A DNA stretch of 64,000 bases from Cardinalis cardinalis (GCA_014549065.1 JACDOX010000107.1:833824-897823); one strand, 5' to 3'; positions 1 to 15,700 are shown, counted from the stretch's first letter. Numbers and translations: made by a program. Notes: a model not told the origin generated them from the sequence alone.

Positions 1-671
1 CTTTATGATCTGTAGGGTAGTGCAGAGACAAATCTAAAGTTAGTTACTATCTGATAAATATTCCTGGTTCCTGCTACTTCTCCCTCGTCCTCAGGTCCTC
101 GTGGTCCCACTGCTCCATGACACAGTGGGGGCAGGCTGAAGTCTCAATGCATGCTCCAGCCAGCAAATTCTTCCTCCTGCCTGCTCTGCAGGTGAGAAGT
201 CTAGGCTGGCAGCCAACACTGGGATGGGGAGAGGGCTCCAGGGAAAAGGCACCCAGCAGTAATGGGCAAATTGATGAGGGCAGACAGCATTTAATTGGCA
301 GTAATTTGGGAGGGGCTCTTATAGGGAAGTGAAGCTTGATTAAAAACACAAAAGGCTTTACAGATGTGATGGAAATTTGTGTTTCCCATGGAAATTCTGA
401 AATCTCTTAATAAAAAGAGTGCAAGCTCCNAGAGAGCCCATTAATTCAATTTATTTCAACAACTTTTATGATTTGGACTAATGCCCATTTAAAGACCAGT
501 TTGCAAGAGAACTAATTGCCTTCAGTGGGCAAGAGCCTCCACAAACCCAGCCACTGCTGCACACATGGCCTGGCAGTGGAAACCATCTCCCACACCTAGG
601 CAGGCCTCACACAGAGAAGTGGCCATGTTCAACATGAACACTTGACAATTTAAATAAATTACAGAAATTAC
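1..671. other. MTA1 intron 6 (partial), no exon found
   Basis: Sequence downstream of the exon 6 donor. I looked for the next MTA1 exon on the minus strand and did not find it. Nothing else is recognisable. Confidence 0.7.
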
Positions 672-789
672 CCTCTTTTAGTAAGTCTGTTATATCTGCC
701 TGGTATCTGTTTCCAACTCGAATCTCTCCTTTATCAGCAAGCAGGGTCTTTTGTTGAGGATCATACACTAGCGAATAAAAGAAGAAATC
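672..789 (-). CDS. MTA1: MTA1 coding exon 6 (residues 128-166)
   Basis: The acceptor ends TATTTTTAG and the donor is GTAATT. The 118 bases read [20 protein letters not shown], then [19 protein letters not shown] and one base of a Gly codon. This is the end of the BAH domain. The next expected segment, the ELM2 linker with acidic residues before the QVWE motif, is not found between 671 and 1, so the gene continues outside the window. Confidence 0.95.
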
Positions 790-3700
790 CTAAAAATAAA
801 ACAAGAGCAAAAAGGTAAACAGTGTTATTAGCTTTTACTTTCAGCTTTGCAACCATACTACCAAGTTTTTTACACTTTAAGTGAGGTTTCATTACGTGTA
901 TATATAGATTTTAAAATTGGGTGAACAAAAAGTAAATGAACCACCAGTTTAAAAACTCCATTTAAGTGCTGCTATTTTCTTCTATATTACAAGTGTTAGC
1001 TCTCAACAGCAGTCTCTCTCCCAACATACAGCCTCCCAAACTGAAGTGAACAAAGCTCCTCTTGCACAGGCAAGGCTCAGAAGGGCCAGGACACAATTTT
1101 TAGTCACATCAGCTGTTTCAGAACACAAAACTGCCACATCCCACGCAATTCCCATATTCCAAACCAGGAGGATTAGACATCAGTGACCTATCCACACAGA
1201 AATACCAGCACATATTGAAGCATAATTTCAGAATGTTACACCCAGCCTAATGCAACCCCACAGAGGTGTAAAGCCCCAGACAAACCCTGTGCTCTCTGCT
1301 GGGCTTGCTCCAATCTGTCAATGTCTCTCATGCTGCAAGGCCCAAAGGTGGACAAAAACCTACACAAGTGGTNTCACAAGGGATGAAGTGAGGGGATGAC
1401 CCCCTTCCCTCCATCTGCTGGCTACACTGCTGCTAACACAGACCAGGATGTGCTCAGCTTTCCCTGGCACAGGGATGTGCTGCTGACCAACTTCATGCCT
1501 GCTACCATCTAAGCTTAAAGCACCACGTTTCTTTCTGCTTGTTATTAGGAGAGGGGCAGCAGATTTGGCAGCAGCAGTAATTAGCTGCAGGTGGCAATCC
1601 ACTAATTTGTTGCTTTTGTTCAAGTAGATGTGGAAAAGGCTAAAATTACTGCTTGGCTTCCGCTACCTTGGTGTGTAAAATTAAAGCAAGAAGGCATTCC
1701 AGAATGAGAATGTTCTGCCAGGGCAGAGAAAGGAAACAGCCAAAATTTTTAACTACCTAAAACTGTACAGTTTAAGTAATTAAACTTTTCTGCATGGATA
1801 AGTAGTGAGCTATAGCTACTGACCAGGTATGCTCCATCAAAGTATAGTGTGCAGTTCTGGGCAGGATTAAAGCTCTGGTAGGACATGGAACAANAGACCT
1901 TTTGTAACCTCTGTCCACAGCAACATGTTCATCAGGGAGGAGAACTGTCTGAACAGAAACAGGATGTGCAGTGTGCCATTTTCCACATCTCAGGTTTCTG
2001 GCTTATTTTTTCACTCCCCTGATTTCTCTGGCACTATCAGGCACCCTGTTTAAATACATCTCATTTCATGCTCACCTCATTTTTCCCCTTCCCTATATTT
2101 GTATGTGCCAACAGCATGCAACAAAAATTAGGACAAAACCAGCAAGAGTTTCAAGCCCTGTGCAGCTTTATGAAGAGGTGGCAAAGGAAAAGAGAGTCTC
2201 CCAATCTGTCATGCAAAGCCCCAGAAAAAGAAGAATTGCTGCGAGTTTCCACAGTAACATGGCAAAAATTCTGGAAGACAACTGAACTTCAACTGGAAAG
2301 GTTGTCCGTAGTTGGGTTTAGGGTCAGAGGATTTGATTGCATCCTAAGCAAATGATACTTTTGAAAAAACTCCTACTCNCACAGACACCAGGGTCAAGTT
2401 ACATCAACCTACGGGCAGAAGGCAGCTTCAGAGCACATGAAAACTCATTTATATCACATCTATGTAAAGAAATCTGGGTCTCCTGCTCCCTGACACACTC
2501 AAAGCTCAAGATATTGCAATAGCTTGAGAATGTATCACTGTGGAAATAAAAACGTAGGGAAAGCTTTTGTCTCACAGGCTTCCANGTTATAAATACAGTG
2601 TTTAACTTGTTCCAGCTCCAAAATACCTGACTGCAGGACAAAGTATATGCAGTGCAACATTAATGCTTTGCAGGCACGTTGCCCAGCAAATACACAACAC
2701 ACTGCAGAATAACAACACAGTGAGTCCCAAAGAAGACCAATTCCACAGGCAATTTCTTTATCTTCTTTGGCCAAGGAAAGTCATACATTGTGGAGAAGGT
2801 TTCTCCCATGACATTTGATTGTTAGATGCCCTACTGCTTTTCTTTTATTGGTTATCACTATGAATTTTGTCTACAAAATCTCAATTAGTTTCAGGTCATC
2901 CATTTAAGTCTTGTCCATTTCTGTCTCAAATCAATCAGGTTGAACAAAAGAATGAAAATCCTCTGGTCTCTTCTCCCCATCCAGAGCCTCCTCAACAGAG
3001 GAGAGATGGAAGCTTGGGGGCCCAAGTGTGAATTCTACAGAGACTGCAACCCCTAGAGGTAATACAACACCACTGCCATGTTCCCTCACAGACATTGAGA
3101 TTCATTCTTGCAGACTGAGCGGGACTGCTGAAAACATTAACACACATCAGCTTAGTGCCAATGCAAACTAAGCAACAAACCAGATCCTTGTGTACTCTAA
3201 AGCATGTGTGAACTCCTGACCACCACTATGTGATGAGAACAATTTTTCACAGGGCTTCACTAGAGTGACGTGANGTTCACAACAAAATAACACTGCTCTT
3301 CAAAATCCTCCACACTCATTTGGGCTGTCAAACTGCGTATGCTGGGTTTGCAGCAGTCAAAAAAGAGAAGGGTTTTCTCTTTTCATTTCAGATCCCAGAA
3401 AACACCCAACACGTTCAGAAAAAATTAACATGACCTGCCAAGAGTTAAAATTGAATCATGACCTTCTGCTTCTCTCAACTGCTAGAGCGACATATCTGCT
3501 CAGAGCTCCCCCACCCAAGCCCCTAAGCTACCCACAGCTATGCCAAGAACCAAAGTCACCAAGAAACTGGAGAAAGAAAAGCCGAAGTACACCACAGAAA
3601 TAACGGTTACTTCACTGCAGCTTGCAAACTTACTTTCATATATTTGATATAGTTTAACTAGAGAACATTTTATTTTTAGGGGGCTACCAAAAGGAACAGA

Positions 3701-6700
3701 TATGCCAGACATCTGCTCAGCAGGCAAATTCACACAAGCCTCTGGATATAGCCAGGCAGAGCAGTAAAATAGAGGCACATTCAAAACAGTTTCCTGCAGA
3801 ATAGGGAAATCTAGTGCTTTTGCCATAATTGGCTATGATCTCCACGGGAATTAGGTGTCTATAGAAAATGCAGGTTTTCTAGTTGCCTTTTTTTCCCTCT
3901 ATTTCCTGCTATTCCTCACTCCTGCTACAAATTTTACAGGCACAGGGAAAGAGTCGGTGCTGGTCCCCTCCAGCCTGCTTTCCAAACATGCAAGGCAATC
4001 TTCCTGAGGAAGATGACAGAGAGAGGGTGGAGGAGGAGAACAGAGATAGCAAAAATGTGATTTTGCTCTGCTTACTATCTCCCTAAAAAATTCTGTCTGG
4101 ATGTTTAACCTGCTTTAAGGCAGACAGCCTTGGGCTGAAAGCCTACTTTTACTGGTCATAACATCTAGGAAATCAAATACCAGGTTCCCTAGAACTGCTT
4201 CAGCTTTATTGACAGAAGCCATGTTAGAAAAAAAGGAACTACCCTGAAACATTTTGAAAGCAAAGGTTGGATTAAGAACAGGAGGCATGGGGAAAGAAAA
4301 AACAGTTCAAAACAATACCATGAAGTGTTAGGAACCCACTAGGGCAACAACTATCTCCTTTTCTTAATCTCTTTACCCTCCACCCAAGCATATTTGTGTT
4401 CCTGAGCTTTTAATTTNTTTACCATCTGTCCAAGTTAGTTTGCACCACAGCAAAACGCCATGCTAAGTGACAGGACACATTCAGGGAACTCTCTCATTCT
4501 GTGAAATCTCTAAGTGCCTGATCAGTTCTAAAAATAACCCACATCACTCATCTTGCATTTTGAAAGTTCAAAAGGATGGGGAAAAAAATTATCTTTCTGT
4601 GCATACATCTGCAGCTGANCATTGCATGATCAGAGGAAAGCATCTCCCTTCAGTCTCAGCACATCTACCTGTAACACCAGTGATAATAAAAATATGTTGG
4701 GAGCAACTGAGAACAAACACTACTTAAGAGCTGAGTACTAAAAAATCTGAAATCATTTCAGTTTGATTAACTTTTGCTTTCAAACTGGCATATCCTGGGC
4801 TGCTAGCTGGTTACCAGCACTGCTGAATACCAGGTCCCTTGTTTGATGCTCTGCCATTTGGCAGCCTTCAGCAGAGCCGACATTTTTTGGTTTCACATTC
4901 CAAAGAGAAACTCAACTATTTAATCCCTGTGCCTTGTTTAAAATTCTCTTAAACTGAAGTATCAGATTAAAACTAATCTTATGCTTAAATAAATACTGAA
5001 GAAAGCTACAAAAGCACTTAAAAAGAAAGCCCAGCTATGAGAGAGACTGCAGTATGCTCCTTGCAAAAAATGGCCTCTTTTCTCCTTTCTTAAAGGCCAG
5101 TAACAGCCATCACCCTACTGGTTTTAATTACAAGATTTCCTCTCTTGTATAATATTTCAATGTTTTCAAATGCAAATTATTTGCTTGCAGATGTGTTCAA
5201 ATAATAATATCCCGAATTTCTTTACTAATCTCCACAGTAAATCTCTCACAGATTGTCAGACTCGAAGACTGTCTAACCCAGCCGCCAGCCAGAGGTCAAG
5301 CCACTACTAAAGGTATAGAAATACAACTTTTAAAAATATAATGGTAACAATTTAAAATCACTAAATACCTGAAAAAGTAAAACCCAATATTTATATTCTG
5401 AATGGTGTTTAACTGTGCAAGACAATTCAGTTTCAAGTTTTGGTCTGAGATAACTTTAAAAAGAGACTGGGTACATTTCTGTCAGACGTCACCTGACAAG
5501 CAGTTTTTCAAGGATTTAAATATCAGTGGTGGTCTATGAAGGAGTCCAGAGAAGTATTTTGACCAATGAACTCAAAGAACAGGGAACTAAGCTCCTCAAA
5601 AATCTGAGGCAAGATCAAGCTTAAAGCATATTAACATAAATCTGTATGATTTCAGGATAAAGCAAATACAGAGAAGCACAGCTTGCTCTCTCCTCTACAG
5701 TTACTGCATCTCCCAGGGCATCAGCCTCCAGGTTGGAGCTCTCAGCTCTGCCACACTGATGAGCAAGCTGGGTTCACTTTACAGAAGGAGAGGCAGCTCA
5801 CAGGGATGTAAACACAAGGTGTGGCCCCCAGACCCACAAAGTTTTATGCACAATGAAGACTGTACAGAGCCTAAAGCTTCCCACTGTCAATGCCCAGTAC
5901 ATGCAGAAATGAAAGAACTCTTTTTAGAAGACTTGCAAAAAGGCACCAAACCTAAATTGTGCTAGAAAAAACCATTCAAGCTTTACAATGCACAAAATGG
6001 TTCCTACCTCCCGTTCCAGATACGATTTAAGGGATTCTGTCTCATTTAACAGAGTAACGCTGCATTTGCCTCTAAAAAAAGAGAAACACATCTCATGAAA
6101 AAATACATCTTAAATGCTCGTGTGATTCACAAGATGGTATCACTGAAGTTGTACACAGAACTTGATCTTACATTGAAGAGCACTTGAAAAATAACAGTGT
6201 TGTGTGATTTTTTAATAAAATGGCAGAAAACAGTCATTACCTAATGTGTGTGGCTGGCAGAGATTCCAGCTGTCGTGAGAGAAACAACTCACGGTGTCGT
6301 AGCTGATGCTTCTGTTTCTCTGGTAAATCAACCATTTCTGGATTTTCCATCTCCTCTTCCATTTCTCCTAGTCATAAAGAGGCAAAATTTAACAAGAACA
6401 AGACATGGATTGACTTTGAACAAGTCAGAATGACCGTCTCCAAAACCTTTGCTAAATAACAAACTGTAATCAGATTAAATGTAACATTTTGGCCAATTGA
6501 ACAATTATATGATTAGTACTCTTGAAATTACGCCTGTGAAGAATTCTATTTATTCACCACCATCATCAAATTACCCCAGGCACACACACAGGTCACACCA
6601 AGCTGAAAGGCACACAAATCAGAGAAGTTCTGGAGAGAGTGAGAGCTGCTTTTGGAGACCATCAGTGCATCAGATGCATCTGGTAGAAGCTGACACATGA

Positions 6701-9700
6701 TGGGTGAGGCATACTGAAGTCTTTCCTCTTTGCCAGGCACAAGTTATCATAAACCCTACTCCTCTTTCAGGACATCACACTGTCCCACGCCCGCTTTAAC
6801 AGCTTCTGCAGGAAATGCCCACTGGAAAGGGCAGTTCATTTAATTAGTGTTATTTTGTACTCTCCTCACCCCAACCACAGCCACAGGATTAACTGGAATG
6901 TAACCAAGTGCCCGAGGCCACTCCTGCCACCCTGGTTACCCAACCCACACCACACACACCCAATTGCAGCACTCCTGCACTGCAGCAGCCAGGATCCACC
7001 ACCCCTGCCTTGGAGCTATCCAATCTCCATCCAACCAGTTCTCAAACATACACCAAAGTAAATACATGAAATCCCACCCACACTGACATGCAACTGATCC
7101 CAAACATCTTCAAGCATCTTTCTTTTAGGAAATAAATTGTATGTTTTGTGTTTGTTAAGAAGTATTCTGCCACTTATGCCAGCTAAAGCTGTAAAGGGCA
7201 AAATACTCAAAGAAAAAAACTCCAAAGATCCTCCATGACAAATGACTGAGAAAGAAGAGATCAGACTTTTCCCGTCTCTAAGAAATTAATGCAGTTACTT
7301 GTATTTTGCAAAACCACAGGCAAAGTTTCCCAGACTGTAGTAGAATGAGCTGTAAAGCCTCATGCATGAATTGTAAAACTCTTAATTTTACAGCAGCTTT
7401 ACTCTAAAAGAGCAGACTTATGCCTCCAGCTTAATTCAACAGTTGTTGCCAAAAAACATTTCTAATGAGAAACACATACAGACACAGTTATGATTTATAT
7501 ACCCTTAAGATTAGTTAACTAAAATCCCCATAGTTACCCCAAAAATAAAGCAAACAAAGATCTCCATTTTGTAAAACACTAAAATTGCATTTAGTTTTAA
7601 ACAGGCCACCATTACAACAAAGGTGGTGACAAAAAATTATGTGCCCTTCAGGTTGCCCACAATTTACCATTTTACTGCTCTGAAAAAGAGACCTGCAGCT
7701 TATTTGCTCGTCAGGTAGGCTGCTCCAGCAAGGAAGGAAAAAAAGAGCATCATAATTAAACCAGACTTCAACACACAATAGCTGCTACACCACATGAGCT
7801 GGTAACCATACAGCAGCATGTACTTAGGTTTTAATATTTTCCTGGGAACTAGAACACCAAATTTACATTTGTTGCACACTCTCATGGGTCTGCAATTTAT
7901 TTACTGAAGTGGATTCTGTTTTAGTTGAAAATTAATATTGTGACTGCTATCCTACACTGTAAATATACCACGAACAATCCAGCAAGTTCCAAGCTCATTT
8001 GCTTGAAAACTGAAGGATGCACAAAGGAAAAGGGAATTTGTGCCTGTACTTACAGCAGCTTTTGGAAATGACAGCAGTGCACTGTATAATGCAGGGAAAA
8101 TACTACAAGGAGCAACCTAAAATAGTTTGTATCTTCAGTATACTTGATAGCCTACAGCTTTTAGAAATTACATTTTTCTAAAAAGTATGTCAACCCCTTT
8201 GTGCCAATGAAATCTACAGACAAAAGGAAAGCACCCAGCACAACCAAACTAATCCCAGGGACTGCATCCCATCAGGTAGGCTCACCTTCCAAGCAGTATT
8301 TTATTTATGTGTCTTGCTTTTGTAATAAAACACAGGTGGAGAGCACACATTCTTATGGCAGCTCTGCTATGAACAGCCTCTCAAAACCAAAAAGCACAAT
8401 ACATTTCTTTTCGAAAACAGACAGACATTTCTACAGGTAACAAACATTTCCCTCACACACAGCAGTAAAACTGTCAAAGCACTCCCCCAGACAGAGGCAG
8501 GAACATTCCAAGAAATAACAAACAAGGTCTCTCCTTTTCCACAGCCATGATTTAACCCTGAAAAAAACAGACCTGACCAATGTACTGGGAGCCAACGGAT
8601 GGAGGAGAGGAGGACTGAATCCAGGACAGGAACCTCTCCCTCACTCAGGTCAGGCAAAAGCTGCTGGACAAAAAGCACCCAGCAGCACCTCACCCCCAGT
8701 AACACCTCACCCAGACAGCTCAGGCTGAGTCAGACCATGAAGCACAACAGGGGCTGTCCCAGCCCCAGCTCCAGGACACGTCTGACATATCTGCATTTCA
8801 CCTTCCCACAGCTCACCCACTCACACTAACTGGAGCAAACACCACCATCAAGAATGGTGGCATCTGAGCAAAGACCTTTTAAAAAATAGAAACACATATT
8901 TATAAAATATCCAAGGAATCTTTTCAGAAAGATTTGCCTGCATTCTTTACAGTACTGTGGAATAAGTGGTATGGGAATACAGGAGGTGCAGTACATTGGG
9001 ACTTCAGTGCTCTCATACAGCCTTACTTCAAATTAATCTTTCTGCTTGATAGATGTGCCTGTGCAGATTTGAAACTAAACATTTAATCTTAATACAAACA
9101 GTAATAGATCAGCTGTGCAGCAGTAGCCAGCAGAATGCTGCAAGAAGTGTATTAGATTAAGTATTATTTGATATTTAATGGCAGAATCATTAATAGCACA
9201 TTAACAAAGCTTGAGGATGACTTATATTAGGAACAAGAGATAGGCAGATTAGGCACAAACAGCAAGACTTGTGTGAAAGCTAACATATATGGGGAAAATA
9301 ATTAGAAAGAGTAAACTTTGAGTTGGCAGGAGAAACCCAAGAGGCAGTAATTGTAATTTAAAATGACTGGGTGTGTGAGATGTGAAATTAAACATCAATA
9401 TTTGCTAGACACGAGAAAGAATAGCAATTTGCTATAGATCAGATTGGGCTCTCCAGAGCATCAAAAGCAGAAAGCAGCAGCCCTTTCTCTGCATTTTGGG
9501 TGTCATACAAGCAGCTACATGACAGAATTCAGAAATGCACGAAGGTAAACAAGACACAGAAATCAGGTTTAGAGAGCAGACAAAGGTTTAGCAGCTTGGG
9601 AAACAGTCTGCAGTAACACAAAAATTAGTTAGCATGATTATAACCAGCAAAATAATGTAAAGAATAAAGAGTGGGGCCAAATCATTGGGAAACACAGTAA

Positions 9701-12700
9701 ACCTAGTGCTACTGACCTGCACAATAGCTCCTCCAGCAGCAAAGGAAGCTGCAACTCTGGCTGTTTTAACAGCTTAACTAAGGACCTTGGAGGAACATTC
9801 TAGAAATGTTGCATTTGAATAAATTAAAATACAACACCAGGTTCCTTCTTCCAGGTTCAGTTTCCAATGGCTTGTATGAAGCTACAGCCTTAATCCTTTT
9901 TTCTCTACAAAACACCAGATACTGACTCATAGCTGCAGAAAACATGGAGAAAGTTTTAACAGGCAGGAATCCTTACACCTTGACACTTGAGAAGGAGTTT
10001 GCCACATAACCAGTGTGGATCCCCAGCCATGAAGCTCTGGTGGTCATCTCTTGCAGCCATGGCCACTGTGTCAGGTAGCAAACAGACATTATTTTGGACA
10101 CCTGTATCTTCCCTCACTGCACCAGCCCCAAAGAGAAAAGACACAGTTCCCACCTCTCAGCAACAACTGAGTCAAGGTGTCATTAGTGGATATATGAATT
10201 GGACTCCTCTTAAATATGCACGTGTGGGGCTGGGAGAAAACAGAAAAGGGGAATAAAATGGAAGAAATAAAAAGAGCTAATTCATGAAGCTATTGTCAAA
10301 CTTCATTTGGATTGGTGTTATTTAAAATGTAAAAAAACTTCTCAATAAATTCCCTACCTGTTTAGGCACAGAGGTATCATGCACACATCTATTTTCAGAA
10401 GCTTTGGTACTTCCAAAACCAAGCTGCCCTGTGTGCCAGAGCATCTGCTGAAAACCAACCATAAATCTGCCAATCCAGACAGTGCTATGTCAGCTCCCCA
10501 ACCACTACCAACTGGTCAGTCACAGCTGCAAATATTCAATTATGAAAAACTGTGTAAGACATTATATAAAGAAAATACATAGTGACAGCATCCAACAAAA
10601 GGTTGAGGAGTGAAGTATCTTTCCCATTTCTCTTCCATCAAATTCTGTCTGCAATCTTGTTTTCTAAGTCTCTCAGCAAGAACTAAAAACAGTGTCTTAC
10701 TGGTGAAGCAAGTTCATTCCAGAAACAGTTGGAGAAACTCCCTAGAATAATCTGTGAGGTGACTATAGAGGCTTATGAATAAAAAGCACTAACAATGCAT
10801 GGAAGACATCACAAGGCTGAAAGATTTATAGGACAGCCCAGACAAGCTTTACATCATATGATAAAAATAGTAAGATCACAGATTAAATCCAAGAATCAGG
10901 TTACATACATCAGGTACCAATTTATAGTCACCAACTACAGAATAAGGCTCTTCCAACACATTTCTCTGTATACAGACTTATGAGAACAGACAACATTTCA
11001 GACTTGCCTGTTTCAGATATCTGATGGATCACCCAAGCTAAAGTGACCTTTTTTTTTTTTTTAAACTTCAAAACATTGATTTCACAATTACATCTTTTTC
11101 CTTCCTTTACTGGAAGGATAAAAAAAATAACAAAATATCCATACAATTTTTCCATTCATGCCCTGGCTGTATCTCCCCACTGCTTAGCTCTCCCACTGCA
11201 CTGATCTCAACAGTAGGTCTAAAATAAAGGCATCTTAAACAGAAGACTGTGTGAATCCAGAAATGTCTGCAGTCAGAAAGCTCCATTAATCAGCTGAACA
11301 AAGGCAGTTAAAAGATCAGCGATGCAGACACGTACATCTACTGCAAATGCATCAAAATGAGGCAACAGGAGACTTTATGGAAATGAACTCAAAGTCAGTG
11401 ACAGTGTGCAGTATCTGTACTAGAATCCTAACATCTATAAAATTTAATTTCATTATATCATGCAGGATGTTGATTTTTTTTTCCAGAGTAAAGAACTAAT
11501 GGCTGCCCAAAAAGCTTAATTCTGCTTTCTCTTCTCCCTTCTTATGAAGAACGGAAACCACAGAGCAGCACATCTATGTAAATAAATGGAAGTCATTCAG
11601 TAGCAATTTTATTCTGCACCAGAAAGAAAGATACTGGAGAAAATGCTAGTTACTAATGAAATTTACTCTAAGAGGCAGACTCAGTTGTCTCTGGTTGCTC
11701 TATTTAATAGGATTTTGCTATACAAGAATTTTCCCATCTTTCAAACAACACATATGAACAATGAATTATTTGTTTGCATAAAAAAAAAACCACTTAGATT
11801 TCTTATCACAAGGAGAAATCAGCATTTGCAGGTCCAAAGAGCATTTATGTGGGTTCAAATTATTTTTCATTTTCAGTCTCAGCTATGTGTTTCTGTGAAC
11901 CCTTCCCACCTGCTTCCTTTACTGAACCTAGTGAAGTGAGACACAGATGAAGGAATCAATAGCCACGTTGTTTATGGTGAAGCTCCTATTGAGCTTCAGG
12001 ATCCTCAGAAAAAATGAATACTGCTGCACTGAAGAGATCTCAAAAAAGCTTTGCCTGCCATCACAATTCTGTGACACAGCAAACTCTCCCTCAACACCAC
12101 GGCCTCTTTCCAAGGTATGGCTGCAATGGAGGGATTATTTGGACAGACTACAACAGAAAATACTCAAATTTATCAGTAAGAGATTCGTTTTGCTGCATCT
12201 TTTCCCCAATGGCATTAAAGCAGTGAGAACACAGCAAGCCATTATATTCCTTGCTAAAACTGAGTATCTGATTGAATCAATCCCCAGATCACTCTATTGA
12301 TACACACACCAAGAAGCACATTAAAAGACAGTGATGCTTGCCAGCTAAATCACAGTTCTGACATGCCCATATCTGATTGCTTCCCTCTCATTTATAGATG
12401 TGCCCTGAATTACAAGGATTCATAAGGCTGCCCATGCTTTTTGCTAAATTTTAAGCAATCTGAACAGCTACACCTCACACAGTTCGCTGTTTACAAGAGA
12501 AAAACAGTCTAGTTACTCCACTTGCTTCCCAACAAAAGGGCTTTAACTATTCAAAATAGTGATAGGAGAGTCTCAGACTCTCTGTTTTCAAAGTCTATTT
12601 ATTGAGCATGTTCAGACAAAAGCTGTGTCACTGCAAGAAATATTATTAATAGTGAAATTCAAAGAGAAATCCTGTTAGTCAGGTTTCAAGCTGGCCATGT

Positions 12701-15700
12701 TTCAAGTTGCTTTCCCTAATCAGTCTACTTGATTCCTCAAATAATGTTTGAGGGGTTTTTTAATATACAAACCAGACAATTCATGAGAAGTTATATTAAC
12801 AGAGAGAACACATTCTCTCACCCCAAAAATTAAAAAATTCATTTCTGTGGAGAAAATAAGATGTCTTTACTCAGCCCTAACTGAAACCTTCTGTCTTGTC
12901 CCCACCAAAATCCAATCACACACAAATGAGGTATTAAAAGGTTTAAGGAAAGGGGAAAACAAAAAAAAAATAAAAAAGACAGGTAGAAAGACAGAGAAAA
13001 GTCAGCCAAACAAGTAATGCAAATTGCTAAAGACGACTACTGATACTTGAAATATCAAAGTTGTCCCCAAGTCTGACAATTTTGTGCAGGAGCAATGTCA
13101 TCTGAACACAAAGCAGCTTACTTGCATGTTTGTCTGCCAGTACAATGAGCGTGCTGGAGATGTCTCTCCTCCTGTAGAAACACACCACCTTTGCTTCCAC
13201 ATTTCCATTGGCAGTCTGAAACAGGGAACACAAGAAAAAACTGATCCCTGACCAGGAACTTGATAAATTATCGGGAATTTTGCACAAGAGCTACACAGAG
13301 TCTGCTTTTAGCACCTCCAGCTGCCCACATTACCTCACACACAAACTCCTGCATGATCCATTCCAGGGCAGGGAAATTCCAGGCAGTTTGGCTCTGCCCT
13401 GGTAATGGTTCCTGAGGAATCACCACTTTTATGTTACAGATGTTCCAAGCAGAGAAAACCACACTTACCTGCCATTGTAACCTCTTAACAAGCCACTTTG
13501 CTACTTTTGAGGAGATGCCCATATTAAAGAGCACTCAACTGACTCTTTAAAACCTAATAAAAAAACCGGTGAAAAATAACAGAATTCAGATCTAGGCTGT
13601 TCTGCAAACTCTCCCGGGCAGTAGAAAGGCAGGAAAGAACCCAGCCATTGTTACTTTTGCAAAAGAAATGACATGAGATTCTCTGACAGCACTGGTGAAC
13701 TAAATAATGACCAACACACAAAAAAAACATTACAGAAGGAGAATCAAAGAAGCTGAACCAGACAATAAACTCTTTTTGTATGTTGTCACTGAAATAAAAT
13801 CAGAATTTTTGAAAGATTATTTACTTAACACTCTTAAAATGAGATAGGTGATCAAATGTAAGATGGCACCTGTCAAACAGTGCAAGTGGATCTTTACAAA
13901 CTCTAGGGGAAATAAACCTACTGGTTTGTAACAGCCCCAGCCAATTTACTATCTCTAAAATCAAATAATGCAAAAGTAACTCAAGAGTTGTAGCCTACTA
14001 CTTAAGACTCTTTGAAAACCATAATGAAGGCACACTTCCCAAAAGCAGAAGATAAAAATTCCCTGCTAGGGAAGTCTCCAAAAAAAGGTAGTAAACCAGC
14101 AATGTGTCCACAAGGAAACAAAATAAAAATCTATGTACATTCTCATTTCCAAGATGTGAATGAACGAAAAATTTAAACTTTTCTAATACCAGTTTTCCTA
14201 ACACAAATCAAAAAAAATCCCCACAGACATCACATACATGCACAGATATTTCCCTTACAGACTAAAAGTTTTCACTAATTTCTCAGAATTTCTACCTTCT
14301 TCTGGTAAATAATTCAGAACTTTTAAATTTTGAGAAATTAAAATACAAAGGCAAGAACCATCTTGTTCAAACACAGACAGCTTTCATGTAAATTGATCTG
14401 GTTTAATTAATTGTCAAAATTTCATTTACACTCAGTTAAAAATAAACGAGCTAGGATTCATTTAAACCTGAAACATCCATTTTTAAAGAGTAGGTCAGAG
14501 AAATCACAGCTCAAGCAAGAGTTGCACCAAGATGGGGGATCCAGGTTGAAAGTTCATCTTTTTTCAAAGGTGAGGGGAAGAATGAAACTGAAGAGCAAGA
14601 GGGGAAAGCACTTTCCTGGAAAGTGATCAACAAACCGGCATCCTGTAATGGACTGGAAAACAGACAGCGATACCTCATGGATAGGGATTCACTGGGAATA
14701 TTTTAAGAACTCACTCGTGTTTCTCTAAAGCAAATGAGACTTAAGGTATTTCAGTAAAAGACCTCCATGGGGTTACCAAGGATGTCCCAGCACTCCGATT
14801 TTTATTGGTCATGAAATTGATAAATTTTCTCTTCCAAGTAACTGTTTGAGAATTACATACCTTTCCATGACTGGTGGCTGAAGAAGAACACCTGATACCA
14901 GTCAGGTATCAGGTACTGCCAATACCAACCAAATTTGCAAATCCAAACCAGCAATGTGACATTCCCTCTGTAAGGGCTGCCCTAATGTCAGGGCAGTGTG
15001 TTAAACCTGAACACATGGTGTGTTTAGGATACAGCCAGTGGCTTCAGAGCCCTCTTCCCCCCTCAGCCAGGTCAAACTTCACCTGCCTTCCCACAGAGAA
15101 GCCATTATGCTTCCCTGCTCAATCCATTGAAAGGGAATTTGGCAAATCAAGTTCACTGGCCCAAAAGGACAATCAGCAAAGACAAAGTCTGAGCAAGCAG
15201 ATCACAGCTGCAAACCTTTCTCCTGAGCAAGAGTCTCCCACAGGAAAAACCAAATTAAAGCTCTCCACAGGCAAACTCTTGTATTTTCTTCATATCCTGT
15301 GATCCTGGCATCATCACCTTGACAATGACATGCCACTGATACTCAGTTCTTTCATACCAAAGGAGAACAAAAGGTCTTAAAGCATTCCAGAAAATTATCA
15401 GAGAACAGATGTATTTTTAAGCTTCTAATTACCAGAGAACTGCTAAAGAATTGTTTTGATTTTAATCAAATCAAGCAGATCATAAATTCAATTAACTTCA
15501 AAGACCTGACAGAAAAAATTGTTTACCTTATTGAGCTCTTCTATTCTTCGTATCAAATAGGGGTTACTTGAAGAATTTTCGAAGTAGACATAATCTGACA
15601 AAAAGAAAAAAGACTCTTTAAAATATGAACTGCTAAAAATCAAATCAAAACCTTTATGAGCCTGGAGAGCAAAGCACATGACCTTCCTCCTCTCTCTGAT

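Noticed and set aside
14874..15302. A 142-codon plus-strand frame in MTA1 intron 2
   Set aside because: It has no recognisable domain or splice-consistent neighbours, and it lies antisense in an intron.
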